DNA from: Streptomyces virginiae
GTDB taxonomy: Bacteria; Actinomycetota; Actinomycetes; Streptomycetales; Streptomycetaceae
Assembly (NCBI RefSeq): GCF_000720455.1
Contig: NZ_JOAK01000025.1
Span: 58,455 to 122,454 of the forward strand
Direction: 5' to 3'
DNA: 64,000 nt
Part shown: positions 51,952 through 59,235 of the stretch, piece after piece
How the letters are laid out: every line of letters begins with the position of its first letter
Position numbering within the stretch: the stretch's first letter is position 1
The notes under the pieces: model-generated
What the model was told of the DNA's origin: nothing
Databases searched by the model: none
The model's input: only the letters and a program-made list of their open reading frames with translations
Made by a program: the position numbers and the translations under genes

Positions 51952-52611
51952 GTGGATCTCTTCACGCGTTCCTGGACGGCGTTGCGCACGGCGGTCGCCG
52001 AGGTCCCGGCCCCGGACTTCGAACGGCCGTCGGGCTGTGCGGGCTGGCTCGTACGGGACCTGGTGTGCCACCTGGTGATCGATGCCCAGGACGTCCTGAT
52101 CACCCTCGCCACCCCCGCCGCGACGGAGCCGACCGTCGACGCGGTGACGTACTGGCACGTCGAGGACCGGCCCCCGACCGGAAAGGACCCGCTCGACGCA
52201 CTCACCGTCCGGCTGGCCGCCGCGTACGGGGACCCGCACCTGCTCACGTTCCACCTCGACGACGTCGGATCCGCCGCCGGCCGAGCCGCCGAACTCGCCG
52301 ACCCGCGGGCCCGGGTGGGCACCCGCGCCGAAGTCCTCACCGTGGGCGACTACCTCGGTGCCTACGTCCTGGAGTGGACGCTGCACCACCTCGACCTGAT
52401 CGCCCACCTCCCGGAGGCGCGGATCCTGCCGCCCGAGGAGGGGCTGGCCCGCTCGCGCGCCATGCTGGAGCGGATCGCCGGGGCGGCGTTCCCCGCCTCG
52501 TTCACGGACCGGGACGCACTCCTGGTCGGCACCGGCCGCAGCGCGCCCACCGAAGCGCAGCGGGCCGAACTGCGGGACGCGGCGGTGCGGTTCCCGCTCG
52601 TCCTGGGCTGA
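51952..52611 (+). CDS. Maleylpyruvate isomerase/DinB-like metal-binding protein
   Basis: 219 residues from a GTG. The four-helix N-terminal part has F-x-R-S-W-T-A-L-R, then C-A-G-W-L-V-R-D-L-V-C-H-L-V (~27-40). A later E-W-T-L-H-H-L-D-L (~143-151) supplies the His residues that bind a metal in the DinB/MPI fold. Many Streptomyces members use mycothiol; the exact reaction is not readable. Lies 80 bp after the TetR gene on the same strand. Confidence 0.75.
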   Translation: MDLFTRSWTALRTAVAEVPAPDFERPSGCAGWLVRDLVCHLVIDAQDVLITLATPAATEPTVDAVTYWHVEDRPPTGKDPLDALTVRLAAAYGDPHLLTFHLDDVGSAAGRAAELADPRARVGTRAEVLTVGDYLGAYVLEWTLHHLDLIAHLPEARILPPEEGLARSRAMLERIAGAAFPASFTDRDALLVGTGRSAPTEAQRAELRDAAVRFPLVLG

Positions 52612-52678
52612 CCCGACCGCTCCCGGAGGAGGCGCGGGACCGCGGGACCCCGGCGGCGCGCCCGCCGCCACGAGGCCG

Positions 52679-53530
52679 CTACGGGGTGGTGCGCGCGGGG
52701 AAGGTGAAGCGGTAGCCCTGCGAGGTCAGCCAGGGCAGGTACTCCTTGAGGGCCGCGACGGTCTCGCTGCGGTCGCCGCCCCCGTCGTGGAAGAGGACGG
52801 TCGGCTGCTGGGGAAGCTTCTCCTCGACGGCGGAGATGATCGCCGGCAGGCCCGGACGGCTCCAGTCCTTGGGGTCCACGCTCCAGCCCAGCGGCCGCAT
52901 CCCGCTCGCCGCGGCTATCGCCCGGCTGTCGGGGGTGAAGGCGCCGCCCGGCGCGCGGTAGTAGCCGACCGGCACTCCGGGCGCGGCCTTCTCGATCATG
53001 GCCTTGCCCTGGAGGATCTGCTGCTTCTGGAAGGCGACGGGCTTGTGGTCCATGGTCACGTCGTGGTCGACGGAGTGGTTGCACAGGCGGTGGCCGTCGG
53101 CGGCGACCGCGCGCACGAGCTCCGGGTACTTCTGCGCCTTGGTCCCGATCATGCAGAAGGTGGCCTTGACGTGGTTCTTCCGCAGCACCTGGAGGACCTG
53201 GGGCGTCCAGCGGGGGTCCGGCCCGTCGTCGATGGTGATCGCGACGTCCCGGCCCGGGCCCTGCGCCAGCCGGGAGATTCCCAGCGGGATCCCCGTGGCG
53301 CTCCGGGCGGCTCCCGGGTTTCCGGCCGACGCGGCGGAACCGGAGGGCTTCGTGCCCTTTCCGGCCGACGCGGCGGAACCGGAGGGCTTCGTGCCCGCGG
53401 CCTTGTCCGCCGAGCCGTCGGTGGCGGCGAGGGCCGGGGTGCCCGATACGGCCAGGATGCCGAGGACGGCCGCCGTGGCGGCGGATCCCGTCCGCCGCAG
53501 GCGGCGGGCGGAGATGCTGGTGATGCCCAT
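52679..53530 (-). CDS. Secreted polysaccharide deacetylase (CE4)
   Basis: 283 residues. Signal peptide ~1-36 (A-A-T-A-A-V-L-G-I-L-A-V-S-G, cleavage after A-L-A). A disordered linker contains two copies of G-T-K-P-S-G-S-A-A-S-A-G. The NodB domain (~90-280) has T-I-D-D-G-P-D (catalytic base and metal Asp), H-S-V-D-H-D (metal His pair), R-A-P-G-G and D-P-K-D-W. It removes N-acetyl groups from peptidoglycan or chitin-like polymers outside the cell. Confidence 0.93.
   Translation of the reverse strand: MGITSISARRLRRTGSAATAAVLGILAVSGTPALAATDGSADKAAGTKPSGSAASAGKGTKPSGSAASAGNPGAARSATGIPLGISRLAQGPGRDVAITIDDGPDPRWTPQVLQVLRKNHVKATFCMIGTKAQKYPELVRAVAADGHRLCNHSVDHDVTMDHKPVAFQKQQILQGKAMIEKAAPGVPVGYYRAPGGAFTPDSRAIAAASGMRPLGWSVDPKDWSRPGLPAIISAVEEKLPQQPTVLFHDGGGDRSETVAALKEYLPWLTSQGYRFTFPARTTP
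53319..53396 (-). repeat. 39-bp tandem duplication in the deacetylase linker
   Basis: Two adjacent copies (53319-53357 and 53358-53396) encode the 13-residue linker unit twice, in frame. Probably a slippage-prone length polymorphism. Confidence 0.8.
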
Positions 53531-53677
53531 GAAGGCGCTCTTCCTTTGCGCTCGGCCCCCCGATCTCGCGTTGCCGGTCCAGGCTAGGTCATATGTCCGG
53601 GATGCCCCTTCGGTCGATCGGCCGGTCCGACGGCCCGTACCCCACCGATACGGGGCCCGGCGGCGTACCGCGCCCCG

Positions 53678-54151
53678 TCACGTGTGAGGAGTGTCACCGG
53701 CTGCGGGGGTCCGGCGGCGCCGGCTCACGGCCCCGTGCAGGAGCCCGCCGCCCGCCGCGCCGACCGCGTACCAGAACAGGTCCGGTGCGTTGAAGGTGGA
53801 ACCGAGCACCAGGCGGGCGGCCGCGCTGTGCCGGGACAGCTCCGCCGGGACGGCGCTGAGCTGGAACAGCTCGACGGCCCAGCTCGCCGCCAGCGCCGTC
53901 CCGGCAGCCCGCAGGGGTGTCCACCGCGGCGCGGCCAGCACCACGAGGGCCAGGAGCAGGACGGTGTACAGGGCGTCCCCGCCGTACTTGGCCACGCCGT
54001 CCGCCGCCACGGCCCGCAGTCCGAGGCCCGCGCCGACCGTCACCACGGCGGCTCCCGCCGCCACCAGGCGGATCCGTACGGCGGCCGGGTCGCGGGGGTG
54101 GGAGCCGTCACCGGTTCCGGGTATGAGGGTCACCGGGAAAGTCTGCGACAA
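53678..54151 (-). CDS. DUF2809-like membrane protein
   Basis: 157 residues with about four transmembrane helices. G-L-G-L-R-A-V-A (~42-49), G-D-A-L-Y-T-V-L-L-L (~58-67), W-A-V-E-L-F-Q-L (~91-98), the R-x-V-L-G-S-T-F-N-A-P-D-L-F-W-Y segment (~113-128) and a final helix follow the DUF2809 pattern. Function unknown. Divergent, with 29 bp of spacing, from a VOC gene. Confidence 0.8.
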   Translation of the reverse strand: MSQTFPVTLIPGTGDGSHPRDPAAVRIRLVAAGAAVVTVGAGLGLRAVAADGVAKYGGDALYTVLLLALVVLAAPRWTPLRAAGTALAASWAVELFQLSAVPAELSRHSAAARLVLGSTFNAPDLFWYAVGAAGGGLLHGAVSRRRRTPAAGDTPHT

Positions 54152-54180
54152 CCGGCCCGGACCGTCCCTACGATGGCCCG

Positions 54181-54615
54181 ATGTCGTCGATCAAGAAGTT
54201 CCAAGTCACCTTCGACTGCGCACGACCCGAGCGCGTCGCCCGCTTCTGGTGCGAGGTACTGGGGTACGTCGTACCGCCGGCACCCGAGGGGTTCGCCGAC
54301 TGGGGCGACTTCGATCGTGCCCTGCCGCCCGAGCGCCAGGGTTCGGCGTTCGCCTGCGTCGACCCCACGGGTGTGGGCCCGCGCCTGTTCTTCCAGCGCG
54401 TTCCCGAGGGCAAGACCGTCAAGAACCGCCTGCACATCGACGTGCGCGTCGGGACCGGGCTCGTGGGCGAGGAGCGCGTGGCCGCCCTAGAGGCCGAATG
54501 CGCACGACTGGTCGCGCTCGGCGCGGTACGCGTGCGGCTGCTGACCGCCGACGAAGGGAACGAGTCGTGCCTCGTGATGCAGGACGTCGAGGGCAACGAG
54601 TTCTGCCTCGACTGA
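54181..54615 (+). CDS. VOC-superfamily (glyoxalase-like) protein
   Basis: 144 residues. F-D-C-A-R-P-E-R-V-A-R-F-W-C-E-V-L-G-Y (~11-29) opens the fold and V-M-Q-D-V-E-G-N-E-F-C-L (~132-143) closes it; N-R-L-H-I-D-V (~82-88) supplies a possible metal His. Same broad type as the gene at 8144 but larger. Followed directly by a hairpin terminator. Confidence 0.87.
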   Translation: MSSIKKFQVTFDCARPERVARFWCEVLGYVVPPAPEGFADWGDFDRALPPERQGSAFACVDPTGVGPRLFFQRVPEGKTVKNRLHIDVRVGTGLVGEERVAALEAECARLVALGAVRVRLLTADEGNESCLVMQDVEGNEFCLD

Positions 54616-54645
54616 GCGGCGGCCCCCGGCCCTCGGGGCCGCCGC
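54616..54645. terminator. Hairpin terminator
   Basis: GCGGCGGCCCC (54616-54626) and its perfect complement (54635-54645), 8-nt loop, starting one base after the VOC stop codon and facing the convergent XRE-cupin gene. Confidence 0.8.
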
Positions 54646-54682
54646 TTCCCGGCCCGTGCTCCCGGACGCGTCCGCCGCGCAG

Positions 54683-55252
54683 TCAGGAGTTGGCGATCAC
54701 CAGCAGGGTGCGGGCGGGGGACGGGCCCGACAGGCGGCAGCGGTGCGGGACTTCGCCCCTGTGGTGGGCGCTCTGGCCGGCGCGCAGCGTCAGCGGCTCC
54801 TCGCCCTCGACCTCCAGGACCACCTCGCCCTCCAGTACGTAGAGGAAGTCCTCGCCGGGGTGTTCGAACCAGCCGCGCTCGCCCTGGCCGGGCTCGAAGT
54901 GGTGCTCGTACGCCTCCATCAGTCCGCTGCGCCCGCCGGGGATGAGCACCTGTGCGACCTGCCCCGCGGACTCGTTCACCCGGATCACCTGCGGGTCGCC
55001 CTCGTGGCTGACCGCACCCGGTCGCGCCGGCGGCCGCAGGAACGTGCCCGGGCTGACCTCCAGTGCCTCCGCGATCCGGTAGATCGAGCTGAGGCTGGGG
55101 GTGGTGAGGCCGCGTTCGAGCTGGCTGAGGAAGGGCTGGGAGAGGCCCGAGCGGGCGGCGAGGACGGCCATGGAGACACCACTTCGCTTGCGGCAGCTCC
55201 GGATCACCCGTCCGACCTCGATCGCCTCGGGCGTGGGTTCGGGTCGAGACAC
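54683..55252 (-). CDS. XRE-cupin transcriptional regulator
   Basis: 189 residues from a GTG. N-terminal helix-turn-helix (~12-66: S-M-A-V-L-A-A-R-S-G-L-S-Q-P-F-L-S-Q-L-E-R-G) and a C-terminal cupin (~110-187: G-E-D-F-L-Y-V-L-E-G-E-V-V-L-E-V, H-H-R-G-E-V-P-H). This domain pairing senses small molecules through the cupin pocket; in E. coli SutR a relative controls sulfur use. Divergent from the ABC importer with a long dyad between, so the likely regulator of the sulfur cluster. Confidence 0.92.
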   Translation of the reverse strand: MSRPEPTPEAIEVGRVIRSCRKRSGVSMAVLAARSGLSQPFLSQLERGLTTPSLSSIYRIAEALEVSPGTFLRPPARPGAVSHEGDPQVIRVNESAGQVAQVLIPGGRSGLMEAYEHHFEPGQGERGWFEHPGEDFLYVLEGEVVLEVEGEEPLTLRAGQSAHHRGEVPHRCRLSGPSPARTLLVIANS

Positions 55253-55328
55253 GCTGGTGAACGTACCTCATCCGCGATCAAGGGCCGGAGCCCCCGGAAA
55301 GGTTTCGCACTGCTGCAACACGCTCTTC

Positions 55329-55359
55329 ATAAGTGTCGTCAATTATTGACCTCACTTAT
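55329..55359. promoter_or_regulatory. 31-bp dyad operator of the sulfur cluster
   Basis: Symmetric about 55344: ATAAGTG (55329-55335) pairs with CACTTAT (55353-55359), and inside it TCAAT-T-ATTGA (55339-55349). Strikingly A+T-rich for this genome and 21 bp before the importer start; the likely XRE-cupin binding site and core promoter. Confidence 0.75.
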
Positions 55360-55379
55360 CGACGACCGAGGAGCCGCTC

Positions 55380-56180
55380 GTGCACGCCACCCCCTCACCG
55401 CCCGGCCGGGCCCTCGGCCGCCTGGGCCCGGCTCTGGGCCGCCTGGGCCCGGCCCTGGCCGCGGCCGCCGCCGTGCTCGCGCTCTGGTACCTGCTCGCCC
55501 GGTCCGGCGTGGTGGCCCCGGCCCTCCTGCCCACGCCCGCCGAAACCCTGGCCGCGCTCGTGGACGGGGCCCGCAGCGGCACCCTCACGGCCGATCTCGG
55601 CGCCAGCCTGGCCCGCGCCGGACAGGGCTTCGCGCTGGGCGCCCTCATCGGCAGCGCACTCGGCTTCGCCACCGGCTACCTGCCGAAACTGTCCGCCGCC
55701 GTCACCCCGGTCGTCTCCTTCCTCCGCCCGATCCCGGCCATCGCCCTGGTGCCGCTCGCGACCGCCTGGTTCGGCATCGGCGAGACCGCCAAACGGCTCC
55801 TGATCGCCTACGCCGTACTGCTCGCCGTATGGCTCTACGTCCACGACGGCGTGTCCCGGGTCCCGGTCTCCCACCTGCGCGCGGCCCGGACACTGGGCGC
55901 CCCGGTGCACCGCCGGTTCGTCGAGGTACTGCTGCCCGCCGCCGCGCCCGCCGTCCTCGCCGCGCTGCGCTACGGGGCCTCCGTGGCGCTGCTCGCCCTG
56001 GTGGCCGCCGAACTGGGCGGTGCGGACAGCGGCCTGGCGTACCGGCTCCAGGTGGACGGCCAGTTCCTGCGCGTGGACCGGATGTTCGCCGGGCTGCTCG
56101 TCCTCGGGTCGCTCGGCGTCGTCGTCGACCTCGTACTCGCCGCGATCGGCCGCCGGTTCGCGCACTGGAGCACCTCATGA
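55380..56180 (+). CDS. ABC importer permease (sulfonate/nitrate/taurine type)
   Basis: 266 residues from a GTG behind GAGGAG. About six transmembrane helices. The R-P-I-P-A-I-A-L-V-P-L-A-T-A-W-F-G-I-G-E segment (~116-135) is the SsuC/TauC/NrtB hallmark, and A-A-R-T-L-G-A-P (~168-175) is the EAA loop that contacts the ATPase. Its stop overlaps the ATPase start (ATGA). With the next two genes it makes a complete importer. Confidence 0.93.
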   Translation: MHATPSPPGRALGRLGPALGRLGPALAAAAAVLALWYLLARSGVVAPALLPTPAETLAALVDGARSGTLTADLGASLARAGQGFALGALIGSALGFATGYLPKLSAAVTPVVSFLRPIPAIALVPLATAWFGIGETAKRLLIAYAVLLAVWLYVHDGVSRVPVSHLRAARTLGAPVHRRFVEVLLPAAAPAVLAALRYGASVALLALVAAELGGADSGLAYRLQVDGQFLRVDRMFAGLLVLGSLGVVVDLVLAAIGRRFAHWSTS

Positions 56181-56893
56181 GCCTCGCCGTACGACTGGAA
56201 GGGCTGTCCGTGCGCTACGGAGCCGCCCCCGTCCTGGAACGCACCGACCTGGAACTGCCCGCAGGGTCGTTCACCGCACTGCTCGGTCCCAGCGGATGCG
56301 GCAAGTCGACGGTCCTCGGCGCCGTCGCCGGCTTCGTACCGCCCGCCACGGGACGGGTGACGGCGGGCTCCCGGCCCGTGCACGGGCCGGGACCGGACCG
56401 CGGTGTCGTCTTCCAGCACTACGCGCTCTTCCCCTGGCGCACCGCACGCGGCAACGTCGAGTTCGCCCTCAAGCGGCTCGGGCTGCCGCGCGCGGAACGC
56501 CGCCGCCGCGCCCTGGAAGCGCTCGCCGAAGTCGGCCTGGCCGACGGCACCGACAAGTACCCGGCGCAGCTGTCGGGCGGCATGCAGCAACGCGTGGCAC
56601 TGGCCCGCGCCCTGGCCGCCGAGCCCGAAGTGCTGCTCATGGACGAGCCGTTCGGCGCCCTGGACGCCCTGACCCGGACCCGTATGCAGCGCCTGCTGCG
56701 GGAGCTGTGGGAGCGCCGCGGCACCACCGTCCTGTTCGTCACCCACGACATCGACGAAGCGCTGGCCCTCGCCCAGCGGGTCGTCGTCCTCGGCGGGACC
56801 CCCGGGCGGGTGCTCGCCGACCACACGGTCCCCGACGGGCCTCCCGACCCGGACCTGCGCTCGCTCATCGCACGACACCTCGGCTCCGAATGA
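56177..56893 (+). CDS. ABC importer ATP-binding protein (SsuB/TauB-like)
   Basis: 238 residues. Walker A G-P-S-G-C-G-K-S-T (~38-46), Q-loop V-F-Q-H-Y-A-L-F-P-W (~80-89), signature L-S-G-G-M-Q-Q-R (~135-142), Walker B V-L-L-M-D-E-P-F-G-A-L-D (~155-166), H-loop V-T-H-D (~191-194). The Q-x-x-x-L-F-P-W variant is typical of nitrate/sulfonate/taurine transporters. Starts in a 4-bp overlap with the permease. Confidence 0.95.
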   Translation: MSLAVRLEGLSVRYGAAPVLERTDLELPAGSFTALLGPSGCGKSTVLGAVAGFVPPATGRVTAGSRPVHGPGPDRGVVFQHYALFPWRTARGNVEFALKRLGLPRAERRRRALEALAEVGLADGTDKYPAQLSGGMQQRVALARALAAEPEVLLMDEPFGALDALTRTRMQRLLRELWERRGTTVLFVTHDIDEALALAQRVVVLGGTPGRVLADHTVPDGPPDPDLRSLIARHLGSE

Positions 56894-56928
56894 GCCCCGC
56901 TCCCACCGTCCCCGGAAAGGACACCCTG

Positions 56929-57948
56929 ATGACAAGACCCCCGACCGGACTCCGCGCAGCTGCCGCCCTGCTCGTGGCGGCCCTGCTCTGCACGCTCACC
57001 TCGGCCTGCTCCGGCGCCGACGGCAACGGCTCCGGCGACCGCAGCGGCGGCCGCCCCGCCGTCTCCATCGTCGGCAGCGACCACCTCGGCGGAGCACCCG
57101 TCCACGTCGCCCAGGAACGCGGGCTCTGGTCCGCCGAGGGCATCGACGCCACCGTCACCACCCAACCCACCGGGCGTGACGCCCTCAACGCCGTCCTCGG
57201 CGGCCAGGCGCAGCTCGGCGTCGTCGGAGACCTCCCTGCCGTGACCGCGGCACTGGGCGGACGCGACCTGCGGATCGTCGCCGACCTGTCCCGGTTCTCC
57301 GACTGGCGGCTCCTGACCCGTTCCGACCGCGCCATCACCGGCTTCGCCGCCCTGAAGGGCCGCAAGGTCGGCGTCCCGCAGGGCACGAACGTCGAGTACG
57401 CCCTGTCACGGATGCTGGCCTCCGTACAGCTGACGGCCGCGGACGTGACCGTCGTCAACCTCGCCCCGAACCAGGTCACTTCCGCACTGGCCCGCGGCGA
57501 CATCGACGCCGGCGTCACCTTCCCCAGCTTCTACGAAGCGGCGCGCGCCGCGCTCGGTGAGCGCTACGCCGAACTCGCGTTCACCGGATACACCGCACGG
57601 ACCCTGCTGGTCGCGGGTCCCAGGACGAGCGACGAGACCACCGCCGCCGTACTGCGCACCGTACTGCGCGCCCAGCGCGAGATCGGGGAGGACCCGGCCC
57701 GCGCACGGCAGGCCGTCGTGGCCCAGTCCAAGGGCGCGCTCCAGGCCGGATACGTCGACACCTACCAGCCCCGCTACACCTACGGAGCGACCCTCTCACC
57801 CGACCTGCTGAACCAGTTGGAGCAGGAGGGCGCCTGGGCCAAGGCCGCCCAGGGACTGCCCGGCGCCGCCGACCGCGCGGCACTGCAGCGCCACCTCAAC
57901 CCCGGACCGCTGACGGCCGTCGACCCGGCCGCCGTCACCGTCCGCTGA
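56929..57948 (+). CDS. ABC importer substrate-binding lipoprotein (SsuA-like)
   Basis: 339 residues; GGAAAGGA precedes the ATG. Lipoprotein signal with L-T-S-A-C (Cys27). The mature part follows the NMT1/SsuA pattern: S-D-H-L-G-G-A-P-V-H-V-A-Q-E-R-G-L-W (~50-67), V-G-V-P-Q-G-T-N-V-E-Y (~145-155) and F-P-S-F-Y-E-A-A. Binds the imported anion, probably a sulfonate or sulfate ester given the downstream sulfatase. Third gene of the importer operon. Confidence 0.92.
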   Translation: MTRPPTGLRAAAALLVAALLCTLTSACSGADGNGSGDRSGGRPAVSIVGSDHLGGAPVHVAQERGLWSAEGIDATVTTQPTGRDALNAVLGGQAQLGVVGDLPAVTAALGGRDLRIVADLSRFSDWRLLTRSDRAITGFAALKGRKVGVPQGTNVEYALSRMLASVQLTAADVTVVNLAPNQVTSALARGDIDAGVTFPSFYEAARAALGERYAELAFTGYTARTLLVAGPRTSDETTAAVLRTVLRAQREIGEDPARARQAVVAQSKGALQAGYVDTYQPRYTYGATLSPDLLNQLEQEGAWAKAAQGLPGAADRAALQRHLNPGPLTAVDPAAVTVR

Positions 57949-57980
57949 AGCACACCCCCATCACGAGGAGACCGATCCCC

Positions 57981-59102
57981 ATGACCGTCGACCAGAACAC
58001 CCTGCGCCGCCGCGGCGTCGGCCTGATCGCCCACGACCCCGAGCGCAGCTACGGCGGCTACACCCTCTACACCCCGATCACCAGCGCCGGCGAGATCCAC
58101 CTCGTCGACATCGAGGGCCGGACCGCGCACACCTGGAACTCCCCGCACCCGCCCGGCCGCCAGGCGCAGCTCCTGCCGGGCGGCAACCTCTTCTACGCGG
58201 CCAAGGACACCGGCAGCCCGACCCTCTTCCCCATCTGGGACGTCTACCACGGCGGCATCTTCCAGGAACTGGCCCCCGACTCCACGGTCGTGCGCGAGGT
58301 CCGGCACCCCTTCCACCACCACGACGCCTCGCTGCTGCGCAACGGCAACCTCGTCATCACCGTGGTCGAACCCCTCGCCCCGGCCGACGCCGCCCGCATC
58401 CGGGGCGGCATACCCGGCTCCGAGGCGCCGGGCGGCGTGATCTACGGCGACGTCGTGTACGAACTGACCTGGGACGGGCGTCAGGTGTGGCGCTGGGCCG
58501 CCATCGAGCACCTCGACCCCGAGGACTTCCCGCTCAACCCGCACTTCGCCCGGGAGCACTGGCCCATGGCCAACACCGTCAACGAAACCGCCGACGGCTC
58601 CATCGTCCTGGGCTTCCGCAGCGCGTCCTCCGCCGTGGCCGTCGACCGCGCGGACGGGTCCGTGCTGTGGCACATCGGCCCCGACGTCCTCGCGCAGCAG
58701 CACCATCCGCACGAGCTGGCGAGCGGCAACATCCTCGTCTTCGACAACGGCACCTACCGCGACACCACCTCCGTGCCCTACTCGCGGGTGCTGGAGCTGG
58801 ATCCGCGCACCGGCAAGGAGGTGTGGTCCTACCAGGACAACCCGCCGCAGAACTTCTACAGCCCGTACATGTCCAGCGCCCAACGCCTGCCCAACGGCAA
58901 CACCTTCATCGCCGAGGGCTCCTTCGGCCGGCTCTTCGAGGTCACCCCCGACGGCCACGTGGTGTGGGAGTACGTGGTCCCGCAGTTCCGCTCGTTCGGC
59001 GACGGCGTGGGCCTGGAGTCCTCGGCCGGCGCCCAGAACTCCGTCTTCCGCGCCCACCGTTACTCCGCCGACCAGCTCCCCTGGCTGCACACGACGGCCT
59101 GA
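57981..59102 (+). CDS. Arylsulfotransferase (ASST)-family beta-propeller protein
   Basis: 373 residues; GAGGAGA precedes the ATG. Repeated W-D/T-x-x-x-H and G-N-x-L/F-x blades (for example G-G-N-L-F-Y, N-G-N-L-V-I-T, S-G-N-I-L-V-F-D-N-G, N-G-N-T-F-I-A-E-G) with His-rich loops H-P-F-H-H-H-D-A-S (~110-118) and Q-H-H-P-H-E (~237-242) fit the ASST propeller, which moves sulfate between phenolic compounds. No signal peptide is seen, so it may be cytosolic unlike the periplasmic E. coli enzyme. Only 32 bp after the lipoprotein gene. Confidence 0.85.
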   Translation: MTVDQNTLRRRGVGLIAHDPERSYGGYTLYTPITSAGEIHLVDIEGRTAHTWNSPHPPGRQAQLLPGGNLFYAAKDTGSPTLFPIWDVYHGGIFQELAPDSTVVREVRHPFHHHDASLLRNGNLVITVVEPLAPADAARIRGGIPGSEAPGGVIYGDVVYELTWDGRQVWRWAAIEHLDPEDFPLNPHFAREHWPMANTVNETADGSIVLGFRSASSAVAVDRADGSVLWHIGPDVLAQQHHPHELASGNILVFDNGTYRDTTSVPYSRVLELDPRTGKEVWSYQDNPPQNFYSPYMSSAQRLPNGNTFIAEGSFGRLFEVTPDGHVVWEYVVPQFRSFGDGVGLESSAGAQNSVFRAHRYSADQLPWLHTTA

Positions 59103-59235
59103 CGCCCCCTCGGGCATCCACCGCAAACATGACGGACGAGCGCTGTCACACGTTGTTCATACCGTGTGCATGGCCGTCGGGCCCGCGCCCTCCGCATGAT
59201 CGGACTCCGTACGCGAGAGCCAAGGAGTCCACCTG

